From NCBI RefSeq assembly GCF_015206885.1, contig NZ_JADEXY010000027.1:1-35658 (forward strand): DNA of 35,658 nt. The letters are read 5' to 3'. The notes beneath the pieces are model-generated. The model was not told where the DNA came from. It saw only the letters and a list, made by a program, of their open reading frames with translations, and ran no database searches. Made by a program: the position numbers and the translations under genes. Positions 1 through 8,652 of this stretch are shown one piece after another (position 1 is the first letter of the stretch; each line of letters starts with the position of its first letter). The DNA comes from Microcystis aeruginosa LEGE 91341. GTDB lineage: Bacteria > Cyanobacteriota > Cyanobacteriia > Cyanobacteriales > Microcystaceae.

Positions 1-32
1 AGTAGTGGTCATAGTTGTTAATTTGGTTATTG

Positions 33-161
33 GTTGTGGGGTGTGGGGTGTGGGGAGAGGGAATTATGAATTATGAATTATGAATTATGAAGTGGGGTGA
101 TGGGGTGTAGGGTGTGGGGTGTTTTCTCGGTGAACTGATAACTGATAACTGATAACTGATA
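33..161. repeat. Heptanucleotide tandem repeats (STRR cluster)
   Basis: Three adjacent short tandem-repeat tracts are visible: a GTGTGGG-type G-rich tract (about 33-58), four copies of AATTATG (62-89) and four copies of ACTGATA (134-161). Seven-base units of this kind are typical of intergenic DNA in filamentous and colonial cyanobacteria. No coding potential is seen. Confidence 0.9.
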
Positions 162-680
162 ACTGACTTCTAACCCAATTTTGGACAAAGATAAGCAAAA
201 ATTATTTATTGACTCCACAAACTTGAGAATATTTAAATTAACATTTCGCAATATTTACAAATTCTTAAGAATTAATTGAGAAAGATTTTTATTTAACAAC
301 GATGTTATAAGGGTAACAGCGATTTGATAGAATTTCATAGTGGGTTATTCTGTGCTTTTTTGGGTAGCAATGGTTGAAACCCTTGCCACACCTACAGGGT
401 GATCCTAATTAAGACGGGTAAATCAGTCAATTTCAGGGGCAACGATGATCTTTTTTTTGTGTAGTTTTATTGCAAAAAAAAAGTTTTTTTGACAAAAAGC
501 AAAAAGTATGATACAGACGCTGGTGTATTTCTGACTGCGAGTGATTATTGCAGAGTCAGGTCAAAATCAGGGGATTTTCTGTTTTCAAGTGATGAAATAC
601 AGAAAAGCAGCAATTCGATCGAGAAATCGATAAAAACAGCCTAGACTAGAAAAAGAATCCTCTATCCTGACAGCTATCCT
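162..680. other. Intergenic spacer upstream of rnz
   Basis: This AT-rich spacer of about 520 bases contains no convincing gene. It must hold the promoter of the rnz/tubulin-like pair, but no consensus -35/-10 pair stands out. Its one recognisable item is a 58-nt element at 440-497 whose inverted copy lies at 33381-33438. Confidence 0.6.
440..497 (-). repeat. 58-nt noncoding element, copy 1
   Basis: Read on the minus strand, this stretch matches 33381-33438 without gaps at 50 of 58 positions. The shared core includes TTTTGTCAAAAAAA, TTTGCAA, AAAACTACACAAAAA, AGATCA and CGTTG. Neither copy is coding. Function is unknown; it could be a regulatory site, the end of a small RNA or a remnant of a mobile repeat. 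Confidence 0.6.
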
Positions 681-1637
681 GTGGAGATTACTTTTTTAGG
701 AACCAGTTCCGGGGTTCCCACTCGTTCCCGTAATGTCTCTAGTATCGCCCTTCGGTTGCCGCAACGGGCGGAAATATGGCTGTTTGACTGTGGAGAAGGA
801 ACTCAACACCAGTTACTGCGTAGCGACCTGAAAAGTTCCCAAATCCGACGCATTTTTATCACTCATATGCACGGGGATCATATCTTTGGTTTAATGGGAT
901 TGTTAGCCAGTATTGGATTAGCCGGTTCTGCTCAGGATATTGATATCTACGGACCCCCCGGACTAGGGGACTATCTGCGTGCTTGTGCTAAGTATTCCTA
1001 TACCAATTTAGCCAATCGGGTGCGTGTCCATCCCGTTTCCCCCGGCATAATCTACGAAGATGAAGAATTTACCGTCTCCTGTCAGCTATTAAAACATCGT
1101 ATTCCCGCCCACGGTTATCGTATCGCCGAAAAAGACCGCCCTGGACGTTTTGATGTGGAAAAAGCCAACGCTTTAGGTATTCCCCCCGGACCAATTTACG
1201 GCAAGCTGAAAAAAGGGGAAACTGTCACCCTTCCCGATGGCAGAAAAATTCGCGGTCAGTCCCTCTGCGGAGAAACGGAAATCGGCCGTAAAATTGCCTA
1301 TTGTACCGATACTATTTTCTGTGAAGGATCGATCGAATTGGCACGGGATGCAGATGTGCTAATTCATGAGGCGACTTTTGCACACCAAGATGCTGGGTTA
1401 GCTTTTGAAAGTGTTCATTCCACTTCGACGATGGCAGCCCAGGTGGCCTTGGCAGCCCAAGTAAAATTGTTATTAATGACCCATTTTAGTCCCCGTTATC
1501 TACCGGGGAATTCTCTGGATATTTCCAATCTGTTAGAGGAAGCGCGGGCAATTTTTCCTAACACTAAATTAGCCTACGATTTCCTCACCTACGAAGTCCC
1601 CCGCAACCGTCAAGAAATGGTCTTAGGAGTTAAGTAA
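681..1637 (+). CDS. rnz: Ribonuclease Z (tRNA 3'-processing endonuclease)
   Basis: This metallo-beta-lactamase-fold nuclease trims the 3' trailer of precursor tRNAs in the cytoplasm. The 318-residue product has the usual length of bacterial short-form RNase Z. It opens with EITFLGTSSGVPT and carries the HxHxDH zinc motif at His62, His64, Asp66 and His67 (THMHGDH). It also has the exosite region rich in Gly-Pro around residues 170-190, the YCTDT aspartate near residue 210 and the late THFSPRY histidine. All metal ligands appear intact. The start is GTG, giving the N-terminus normal for the family. The next gene begins two bases after its stop, so the two are probably co-transcribed. Confidence 0.95.
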   Translation: MEITFLGTSSGVPTRSRNVSSIALRLPQRAEIWLFDCGEGTQHQLLRSDLKSSQIRRIFITHMHGDHIFGLMGLLASIGLAGSAQDIDIYGPPGLGDYLRACAKYSYTNLANRVRVHPVSPGIIYEDEEFTVSCQLLKHRIPAHGYRIAEKDRPGRFDVEKANALGIPPGPIYGKLKKGETVTLPDGRKIRGQSLCGETEIGRKIAYCTDTIFCEGSIELARDADVLIHEATFAHQDAGLAFESVHSTSTMAAQVALAAQVKLLLMTHFSPRYLPGNSLDISNLLEEARAIFPNTKLAYDFLTYEVPRNRQEMVLGVK

Positions 1638-1639
1638 TT

Positions 1640-4600
1640 ATGCCAGCAGCAGTGGAAGAAAAAAGCATGGTTCCCACGGTTTTAGTGGGTATTGGTGGTA
1701 CGGGTAACGAAATTTTATCGCGATTGCGTCGTTTAATAGAGGAAAGTTATGGCAGTTTGAGTAATTTTCCGATTGTCAGTTTTTTGGTGGTTGACACGGA
1801 TAAGGATTATAAAATCAGTAATCCTGAAGCTGCCGGCAGTGCTTTTAAAGATAACGAAAAACACTGGGCCCGGGTGAGTGGAAAACAGGTACAGGAGATG
1901 GTATCTGACATGGATAGATATCCCTGGATTAATAGTTGGTTTCCCCCGGAATTAGAGAGAAATATTACTTCCCTAGAAGCGGGAGCGGGACAAATTCGCG
2001 CCTGCGGTCGTTTTGCTTTATTTTGTAATTATCATGATATCCAAAGAAAATTTCTAGACGCGGTGAGACGGGTAAAGGGACAAGAAAACTTTATGCTTGA
2101 TCGCTATGGAATTAAAGTGGGTAATAGTGCTATTAATGTCTTTACTACGGGGTCTTTAAACGGTGGTACGGGTAGCGGAATGTTAATCGATCTAGGCTAC
2201 TGTATTCGTAATTGGTTACGAGGGGAAAGTAGTCCTTTGAGTACGGCAATTGTTCCCACTCCTGAAGCATTTGCGGGGATTAGTGTCGGCGATCGAGTTT
2301 TGGCTAATGGTTACGCTGCCTTGATGGAATTAAATTACTTTTCTGACTACAGAACCGAATATCATCAACAGTTTAGCAGCGGTTTAGTCGATGAAGTGGT
2401 TAGTAAATTACCTCCCTTTGATTTTACCTATTTAGTGGGGACAAAAAACGGCGAAGGTGATTTTAAACTCGGTCAAATTCGGGAAATGATCGCCCAAAAT
2501 ATTTTCCTAGATATGACCTCTGATTTTGCCCCCCATAAGCGTTCCATTAGAGATAATATTAAGGGTTCTTGGGCGCAAGCTGACCCAGGGGGACGCGGTT
2601 ATCCTAAGCAATTTATGAGTTTTGGGCTATCAACTATTGAAATTCCTATTGCCCAAATTCGTGCCTCCTTATCGGAACGTTTAGCCAAAGATTTAATTAA
2701 TTGGTGGCTGAATGATTCCGTGATTTTACCCGCTCAAATGTTGGAGTTAGTAAGAGGTGATATCCTCAAAAAAATGCGCTTGAGTGAAGGGGAATTAATT
2801 ATGGATTTATGTGCCGACAAGGATCGCTCTTTAATTGCCATAATCTCCCAATGGATTAACGAAACTCGTCAGGAAATCAATCAAGATAATTGGCTATCTT
2901 GTACCAAACAGGGTGTTAACATTTTAGGCAACGAACAGGGAAAAATTCTGCAATTTATTAATGATTATTTAACGCCAAGAGTTGAGGAATTTAAACGCAA
3001 TCATTTACTAGAATTGAGTCCCGATGAACGGCTGCACGGTGATTACCTGAAAAAGATTTATAGTAACCGGGATGAAATTATTCAACGGGGTAAAAAGTCC
3101 CTAGAAATGGAGTTTTATAATATCCTTGAGGATCGAAACCGTGGGGTAAAATTTGCCGAGAGTTTTATTCTTTTAGTACGACAAATCTTCACCGACATAG
3201 CAGAAAAATTCCGTCGCGATCAAGAACAGGTTTGGAGTCAAAACGAAAGTAAACGTCAACGAGAATACGACACAGCCTTGGCAGAAATTAATGATCTGAA
3301 AGATAAACTTCATATCTCGAAAAAAGATAAGATGGAAGAATATTGTGAACAAGCTTTAACGGGATTGGAAGGCTGTTTAATGGCCAATATTCAACGAAAA
3401 ACCAGAGGTGCAGGAGTAGAGGTTATTAATCGTTTACTGGAACATCTTAATCAATTAGAAAGCCGTTTTAATCGCTTTCGTCAGAAATTAATTCAAAGTC
3501 GCGATCTATTTAATCTGCAAGCTAATCAACAGATTGATAGTGCCGATGCTTTGTTAATTAATGGGATTAAATTATTTGACAGACAAGAATTAAATAGTCT
3601 TTATCAAGACTTTATCGAACAATTTGCTTCGGGGATTGCTGGTAACAAAAATGCCTACGATACGGGTATGGATAACCTTTGTTTACCCCTCTCAGAAGAG
3701 ATTTTAAAGCAATCTAGTCCCCTCTGGAAAGAAACGCGCCGCACCGACGAAAATATGCGTTTATTTGACATCACCGAGGTTGCCGATATTCGTCAAGGAG
3801 ATTTTCAAAAAGTTATCCTAAACCAAGCTAATCAACTCCTACAAAATGCTCCCGCTAGTAGTCGCATTCAGCAGGAATTAGCCGCTTGCGATCGCTTGTT
3901 AAAAATTTATAACAACGATACCGATATTATCAATAATCTTCGCATTGCTTACCAAAAATCGCGACCCCTAATTATGCTTAATCCTGCGGTTTTGCGAGGA
4001 AAAGATGCGGGTTTTACACCCCAATTAAATCAAAATGTTGCCCTGATTGGGGGAAGAAACACCAGTAACCCAGCAGCCCAAAAAATTATTCCGAAACTGC
4101 GGGAATTTATTGCCAACGAAGACGATATTAAACCCTTGGGAGACGTGGAAAAATATCGTCTTGTCTTCGTACAGGAAATTGGCGGTTTTTCCCTACGCTG
4201 TCTGGAGGGAATGCGAGATTTGCGGCAATCCTATCAGGACTGGAAAGGAGAATTTATTCTCGCTAAACGCGCCCAACAAATGGGGGAAAATCGCGATTTA
4301 CCCATCCCCGTACATATCCAAAAGGAACCGCCTTTCTGGGATGTTTTTCCCGAAGATCCGAGTATTTATCAATTGGTGGTGACAGCCCGAGCTTTGAAAG
4401 TGCTTTTTCCAGAATTCAATCGAGTCACTAATGAGAAAACAATTCGCTATGAAATTAAAACCGCAACGGGATTAAAAAAAGTCGATATCGCCACCAGTTG
4501 GGAAGATGCGGTACAGGTGTTAGAAGTAAAAGCTTGTCGCGAAGATAAGGAAAAAATTCAAAGTCAGGTGACAGCTAGGTTACAGGCTGCAGCCACTCCA

Positions 4601-4876
4601 GAGAAAAAACAAGCTTTGTATGGGACTTTCATTGAATATTTACAACAACGTTCCGAGGAGTTAACAGGAGGAAAAGACAATACAGAATATAAACGGGAAG
4701 ATGCAATTATTTTGCAGTTAATCCATAACTATAAGTTGGATAGCGGTGGAGAAATTCCTCTTTCTTCGGTGACGGAAGTGGCTAACCCAGCTTTAATTAT
4801 CTGCGGTAATTGTGGACACAAAAACCCGCCCTCGTCTAATTTTTGTTCTAAGTGTGGGGCAAAATTAGTTAAGTAG
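1640..4876 (+). CDS. Tubulin-like domain protein with C-terminal zinc ribbon
   Basis: This 1078-residue protein belongs to the bacterial tubulin/FtsZ-like superfamily (Tubulin_2-type). The N-terminus has a nucleotide-binding loop, VLVGIGGTG (about residues 15-22). The tubulin signature GGTGSG lies at residues 175-180 within FTTGSLNGGTGSGMLIDLG. A long middle part (about 450-750) is charged and helical, suggesting coiled coil. The last 24 residues form a CxxC-x10-CxxC zinc ribbon (Cys1055, 1058, 1069, 1072) like those on cyanobacterial signalling proteins. GTP binding and polymerisation are inferred from the family; the cellular role is unknown. Its start follows the rnz stop by two bases, so it probably depends on the rnz promoter. 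Confidence 0.8.
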   Translation: MPAAVEEKSMVPTVLVGIGGTGNEILSRLRRLIEESYGSLSNFPIVSFLVVDTDKDYKISNPEAAGSAFKDNEKHWARVSGKQVQEMVSDMDRYPWINSWFPPELERNITSLEAGAGQIRACGRFALFCNYHDIQRKFLDAVRRVKGQENFMLDRYGIKVGNSAINVFTTGSLNGGTGSGMLIDLGYCIRNWLRGESSPLSTAIVPTPEAFAGISVGDRVLANGYAALMELNYFSDYRTEYHQQFSSGLVDEVVSKLPPFDFTYLVGTKNGEGDFKLGQIREMIAQNIFLDMTSDFAPHKRSIRDNIKGSWAQADPGGRGYPKQFMSFGLSTIEIPIAQIRASLSERLAKDLINWWLNDSVILPAQMLELVRGDILKKMRLSEGELIMDLCADKDRSLIAIISQWINETRQEINQDNWLSCTKQGVNILGNEQGKILQFINDYLTPRVEEFKRNHLLELSPDERLHGDYLKKIYSNRDEIIQRGKKSLEMEFYNILEDRNRGVKFAESFILLVRQIFTDIAEKFRRDQEQVWSQNESKRQREYDTALAEINDLKDKLHISKKDKMEEYCEQALTGLEGCLMANIQRKTRGAGVEVINRLLEHLNQLESRFNRFRQKLIQSRDLFNLQANQQIDSADALLINGIKLFDRQELNSLYQDFIEQFASGIAGNKNAYDTGMDNLCLPLSEEILKQSSPLWKETRRTDENMRLFDITEVADIRQGDFQKVILNQANQLLQNAPASSRIQQELAACDRLLKIYNNDTDIINNLRIAYQKSRPLIMLNPAVLRGKDAGFTPQLNQNVALIGGRNTSNPAAQKIIPKLREFIANEDDIKPLGDVEKYRLVFVQEIGGFSLRCLEGMRDLRQSYQDWKGEFILAKRAQQMGENRDLPIPVHIQKEPPFWDVFPEDPSIYQLVVTARALKVLFPEFNRVTNEKTIRYEIKTATGLKKVDIATSWEDAVQVLEVKACREDKEKIQSQVTARLQAAATPEKKQALYGTFIEYLQQRSEELTGGKDNTEYKREDAIILQLIHNYKLDSGGEIPLSSVTEVANPALIICGNCGHKNPPSSNFCSKCGAKLVK

Positions 4877-4894
4877 AAATTAGATTTTGGTTTT

Positions 4895-4944
4895 GATCCC
4901 CCCTGCCCCCCTTAATAAGGGGGGTGCCGATAGGCGGGGGGATC
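4895..4944. repeat. G/C-tract inverted-repeat element (MITE-like)
   Basis: The outer arms are GATCCCCCC and GGGGGGATC. Inside is a near-perfect hairpin, CCCCCCTTA/TAAGGGGGG with a one-base centre. A second copy begins at 35619 and runs off the window. It lies between the convergent ends of the tubulin-like gene and hsdR, so it may also act as a bidirectional terminator. Confidence 0.75.
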
Positions 4945-5122
4945 CTCCTTGATCATGGGGGTGTCTGACAATTTTTAATACCCACCTACTTAGAGTTTCG
5001 TCTTTGCTTCCTTGATAGTATAAATTTACTATAAAAAATCGGAGCAAATATTTAGGGACGGTGATGATTATCAGAACTAAAATCAGCAACTTCGGAAAAG
5101 CGAAATATGGACAGTCCAGAAT

Positions 5123-6850
5123 CTAGGCAGCCGCGCTGTAATAAGGCGAAGGCAGACTTGGATAAACTCGCAGGATGTGACGGAAGACTTCTTCCGTTTT
5201 TTCTGCCACTTCTTCTTCCGTGTAGAGATCGACGGGTAAACCAGTATGATCGCTGTATAGAAAGTTGTGAATAGTAGTTTTAACCTCCGCCCGACTGGAT
5301 TCTTTATCTAGCCAACGATCGATCTTTAGTTTCTCTTGTTTTAGGGTTTCCAAAAGCTGCGTGGCGATCTGTTTAATTTTTTCAATGTCTTGCGGTGATA
5401 GATTCTCTTTGGTTAAAAGGTCGAACAGGGCCAGGGATTCCTCGTCTAATCCCTCGCTAACCGCCCGTTGGGACTCTTGATCGAGTTCCTGAATAAATTC
5501 TAATAAGGCCTCGAAGGTCTGTTCGATCGCCACCCGATCCTTCTCGAAATTATAATCAGCGATGATCTGCTCGTAATGTTCTTGAAAGTTCGTCCGTTGC
5601 AGATTCTGCTCGATCATTGTTCGGAGACGGTTTTCGATGGCGTTTTTGAGAGTTTGGACGGTGGTATTCTTGCGATCGCTATTGGCGAATTCCTGTTTCA
5701 GACGCTCGAAGTTGATTTTACTGATGTTGTACAGTGGGGTATCATCGGCCCTCGCTTCGGTGGTTACATCGATCGCCCCGTCGATTACCGATCGCATTTC
5801 CAAGAGAATTTCCCCGATGTCTATTTTCTCCCGATCACCTTGAACGCATTTATAGATCAGTTTAATCGTGTCGTGAGCCGGACGGTAGTGATTAACCGAT
5901 GGCTGATTAAGACAGGCCTTAAAAAGATGGAAGACCTCTTGGGAGAGGAGTTGAAAATTTTGTCGGGCCTGATCACTTCGATTGATCGCTTCCTTCGCGT
6001 CGTTAATGGCTTTATTGAAGGCAAAACTAGGTATTTTATATTCGAGGAGTGCGTCTAGGGATGCGTTACTTTCCCCCAAAAATTCTTTAACTGCCTCGAT
6101 CGATCGGGCCAATTCATCCAGTAAATTTTCTTGCGGTTTCGTGGGGTCGAGACTAAGATGGTCTTCCCTGCGTCCCTGATCGGAAATTTGGGCGAGATCG
6201 GCGAGAGCTTGGCGGAGATTTTTGAGAATTCCGCAGTAATCCACGATTAAACCGTTAGTTTTGCCCTCGTTAACCCGGTTAGCACGAGCGATCGCTTGCA
6301 TGAGCGTATGAGCTTTTAGGGGTTTATCGAGGTAGAGGGTGGAGAGGGAGGGAACATCGAAACCAGTCAACCACATAGCGCAGACGATGGCGATCCGAAA
6401 GGGGTGATCGGCTTGTTTAAAGGCATTTTCCGGGCTGATTCTTTTACCGTCCGCCAGTTCAAAGCCGTTTTTGATTACACTGCGATGGATAGTAATATCT
6501 AACCCGTGTTTCTGGAATTTGTCGATCTCTCCCTGTTCCTCGCTGACGATCACGGCCGTTAGGGTTGCTTCCATCCATTGAATCTGACGCTGACGATAGT
6601 TTTCCTCTTGGTCATCGGTAATTTTTTTGAGGTCTTTTTTCAGTTGTTGGATTTTTTCGCTCCAGTAACGATCGATCAGGTTATGCAGCTTGACACAGGT
6701 GAGCTTGTCGATACAAATCACCATAGCTTTGCCTGTTTCCCAAGCGGTGCTGTAATGTTCAACGAAATCACGGGCCAGCGCCTCCAACCGCTGCGGGGCC
6801 GTCAGGATGTAGTAATCCCTTCTTAATTCCGTTCTATTAAACCTACTCAA
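5123..6850 (-). CDS. hsdR: HsdR, C-terminal part (type I restriction subunit, interrupted)
   Basis: This is the 3' part of the type I restriction motor subunit. The open frame starts at a TTG, but its first three codons belong to the transposon edge; authentic HsdR sequence begins at FNRTELRRDYYILTAPQRLEALA. It contains the second RecA-like helicase lobe (AMVICIDKLTCVKLHNLI, then CAMWLTGFDVPSL), motif VI (LMQAIARANRV) and the helical C-terminal region that contacts the modification subunits. It lacks the nuclease domain, Walker A and DEAH box, which lie beyond the insertion at 8685-10194. Alone it cannot translocate or cleave DNA. Joining it to the upstream part at the GG junctions gives one uninterrupted 1076-residue frame, so decay has not gone beyond the insertion. 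Confidence 0.93.
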   Translation of the reverse strand: MSRFNRTELRRDYYILTAPQRLEALARDFVEHYSTAWETGKAMVICIDKLTCVKLHNLIDRYWSEKIQQLKKDLKKITDDQEENYRQRQIQWMEATLTAVIVSEEQGEIDKFQKHGLDITIHRSVIKNGFELADGKRISPENAFKQADHPFRIAIVCAMWLTGFDVPSLSTLYLDKPLKAHTLMQAIARANRVNEGKTNGLIVDYCGILKNLRQALADLAQISDQGRREDHLSLDPTKPQENLLDELARSIEAVKEFLGESNASLDALLEYKIPSFAFNKAINDAKEAINRSDQARQNFQLLSQEVFHLFKACLNQPSVNHYRPAHDTIKLIYKCVQGDREKIDIGEILLEMRSVIDGAIDVTTEARADDTPLYNISKINFERLKQEFANSDRKNTTVQTLKNAIENRLRTMIEQNLQRTNFQEHYEQIIADYNFEKDRVAIEQTFEALLEFIQELDQESQRAVSEGLDEESLALFDLLTKENLSPQDIEKIKQIATQLLETLKQEKLKIDRWLDKESSRAEVKTTIHNFLYSDHTGLPVDLYTEEEVAEKTEEVFRHILRVYPSLPSPYYSAAA

Positions 6851-6852
6851 AT

Positions 6853-8025
6853 CTACTCATGAGCAAATTTGACGTTAACTTCCTGCTTCACTGTAGTAGT
6901 GTCGGCACTATCTACTCCACAAGCTGACACGGTGGAACTCACCGCCAAAGAAGCTAGATTTAGACTAGCGTTCAAGTCTCGACCGCAAACTACATGGCAT
7001 TGTTCACACTCAAAAACTCTTTCAGTTAAAGATAGAGACTCTTTCTTGTACCCACAATTGGAACAGGTTTTACTGCTAGGAAACCACCTATCGGCTATGA
7101 TTAATTCCGAACCATACAACTGAGTTTTATAATCAAGTTGTCTTCGGAACTCGTAAAAACCCATATCCTGAACGGCTTTAGCTAATTTGTGATTAGCCAT
7201 CATCCCAGACACATTTAAATCCTCAATTACTATCTTGCCGTGGTTCTTGGCTAAATAAGTGGTGAGTTTATGTAACGTATCTTTACGGATATTAGCTATT
7301 TTAAAATGAAGTTTAGCTATTTGCCGTTGGGCTTTGTTCCAATTATTTGAACCTTTTACCTTATGTCGGTTCAAGTATTGAAGTCTGGCTAATTGTTTTT
7401 CGTATTTACGATAACTTTTAGAGCCTTCAAACGTCTCCCCTGTCGATAAAGTAGCTAAAGATTTAATTCCCAGATCACAACCAACTACATCATGAGTTTT
7501 ATTGGTTGTTTGCTGTTCAACTTCCATCTTAAAACTAATAAACCACCTATTAGCTTTTTTACTAAAAGTGACAGATTTTGGCTGGTATCCATAGGGTAGC
7601 GGCTCGTAGGTTTTTAACCAACCAATCACAGGAACTTTTATCTTTTGATGAGCAACTTTAATGCTCCCATCTAAAGTGAAACTATCCTGTTTACCTTTCT
7701 TCTTGAAATTTGGTGGTTTAGCTATCTTCTTGAAGCATCTTTTCCAAGCATCGGATAAAGCTCTTAACGCCCATTGGGGAGCGCATTTAGACACTTGATA
7801 ATACCAATCATGCTCTGATTTTACCAATGCTACCAACCATTTGTGAAGGTCAATAGCCGTAGGAAACTTGATTTTTTCATCAGGGTTAGCTTGATTATGG
7901 TCTAAAATTTGCTTGGTTAAAGCCAAACCCCAATTCCAAGCATGACGTGCGGTTCCTGCGTGTTGGGCTAATAATGAGCGTTGTTGATTATTTAGTTTTA
8001 ACTCAGTCTTGAATCCTAGTAGCAA
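6853..8025 (-). CDS. tnpB: TnpB, RNA-guided nuclease of IS607 element
   Basis: The 390-residue product is of the TnpB/OrfB family, ancestral to Cas12. TnpB is a guide-RNA-directed DNA nuclease that promotes retention of its transposon. The RuvC acidic residues are all present: Asp184 in VGCDLGIK, Glu268 in IVIEDLNV and Asp350 in GRDLNAS. A zinc finger is formed by Cys321, Cys324, Cys340 and Cys343. The usual DRDxNA motif reads GRDLNA, a change outside the catalytic Asp. The TTG start overlaps the end of the recombinase gene by 23 bases. The stop lies only about ten bases from the element end, so any guide (omega) RNA scaffold would overlap the tnpB 3' end and its guide would be flanking hsdR sequence. 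Confidence 0.92.
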   Translation of the reverse strand: MLLGFKTELKLNNQQRSLLAQHAGTARHAWNWGLALTKQILDHNQANPDEKIKFPTAIDLHKWLVALVKSEHDWYYQVSKCAPQWALRALSDAWKRCFKKIAKPPNFKKKGKQDSFTLDGSIKVAHQKIKVPVIGWLKTYEPLPYGYQPKSVTFSKKANRWFISFKMEVEQQTTNKTHDVVGCDLGIKSLATLSTGETFEGSKSYRKYEKQLARLQYLNRHKVKGSNNWNKAQRQIAKLHFKIANIRKDTLHKLTTYLAKNHGKIVIEDLNVSGMMANHKLAKAVQDMGFYEFRRQLDYKTQLYGSELIIADRWFPSSKTCSNCGYKKESLSLTERVFECEQCHVVCGRDLNASLNLASLAVSSTVSACGVDSADTTTVKQEVNVKFAHE

Positions 8026-8611
8026 CGTCTCTTAGCTCCTCTACGATTTTTCTATTTTTATGGCTTCTAGAGCCATACAATCTAGCGGAAAATACCGTAA
8101 TAATCTCTAAGACATCTTCTGCTAAATCCTCCTCAAATGTACTGTCTTCAGTTCGATTAATAATGACAACTTCAGTCCCGAATTGTTCACACAGACTAAA
8201 GATTAATTCACTACCAAATCTAAGTAATCTATCCTTATGAGTTAAGACTAATCTCTCTACTTTACTATCAACAATCAACCGAATTAATCGCTTTAATCCT
8301 TTTTTGTTGTAGTTAAGTCCTGAACCTAGGTCGTCTATAATTTCAACTTGCCAACCGTTTTGAGCGCAAAACAGTTCGACAACTTCTTTTTGACGTTCTA
8401 AATCCTTCTTTTGGTCATGACTAGAAACACGGCAATAGCCAACAGTATAAGAGAGATTCTCTTTTAAACCAAGCAACTGAGAAATTGTATAACGACGATG
8501 CCCATTAGCAGTCCGTTCTGGAATTAGTTTACCTTCAGACTCCCAACGCCTTAACGTCGATACGCTTACACCTTTCAATTTAGCGGCTTCCGATATGGTT
8601 AACTTACTCAT
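8003..8611 (-). CDS. tnpA: IS607 serine recombinase (TnpA)
   Basis: This is the transposase of the element. It has an N-terminal MerR-like winged helix (LTISEAAKLKGVSVSTLRRW) that binds element ends. The resolvase/invertase catalytic domain follows, with nucleophile serine in YCRVSSHDQ at about residue 63, and the supporting DLERQ, DLGSGLNY, HKDRLLRFG and VFSARLYGSRS motifs. The product is about 202 residues from ATG at 8611. An upstream in-frame TTG at 8629 is less likely, because the stretch before the ATG is itself a promoter -10 box. The gene appears intact and translationally overlaps tnpB. Confidence 0.92.
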   Translation of the reverse strand: MSKLTISEAAKLKGVSVSTLRRWESEGKLIPERTANGHRRYTISQLLGLKENLSYTVGYCRVSSHDQKKDLERQKEVVELFCAQNGWQVEIIDDLGSGLNYNKKGLKRLIRLIVDSKVERLVLTHKDRLLRFGSELIFSLCEQFGTEVVIINRTEDSTFEEDLAEDVLEIITVFSARLYGSRSHKNRKIVEELRDVATRIQD

Positions 8612-8617
8612 AGAACG

Positions 8618-8626
8618 ATTATAGCA
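8618..8626 (-). promoter_or_regulatory. Extended -10 promoter of tnpA
   Basis: TGCTATAAT, a consensus extended -10, reads toward tnpA only seven bases before its ATG. No good -35 is present. The transcript would begin at or next to the start codon, giving a leaderless or near-leaderless mRNA and favouring the ATG at 8611 as the start. Confidence 0.5.
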
Positions 8627-8652
8627 CAAGTCATGAGTAATTTTGGATAATA

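Noticed and set aside
33-161. Possible CRISPR array
   Set aside because: Repeats are only seven bases, directly tandem and without spacers; they are short tandem repeats.
4880-5089. A 69-codon minus-strand frame after the tubulin-like gene
   Set aside because: Much of it is translation of the inverted-repeat element; no homology or ribosome site.
5576-6058. A 160-codon plus-strand frame opposite hsdR, and shorter ones nearby
   Set aside because: It lies fully antisense to well-conserved HsdR sequence and encodes no recognisable motif; it is a shadow of hsdR codon usage.
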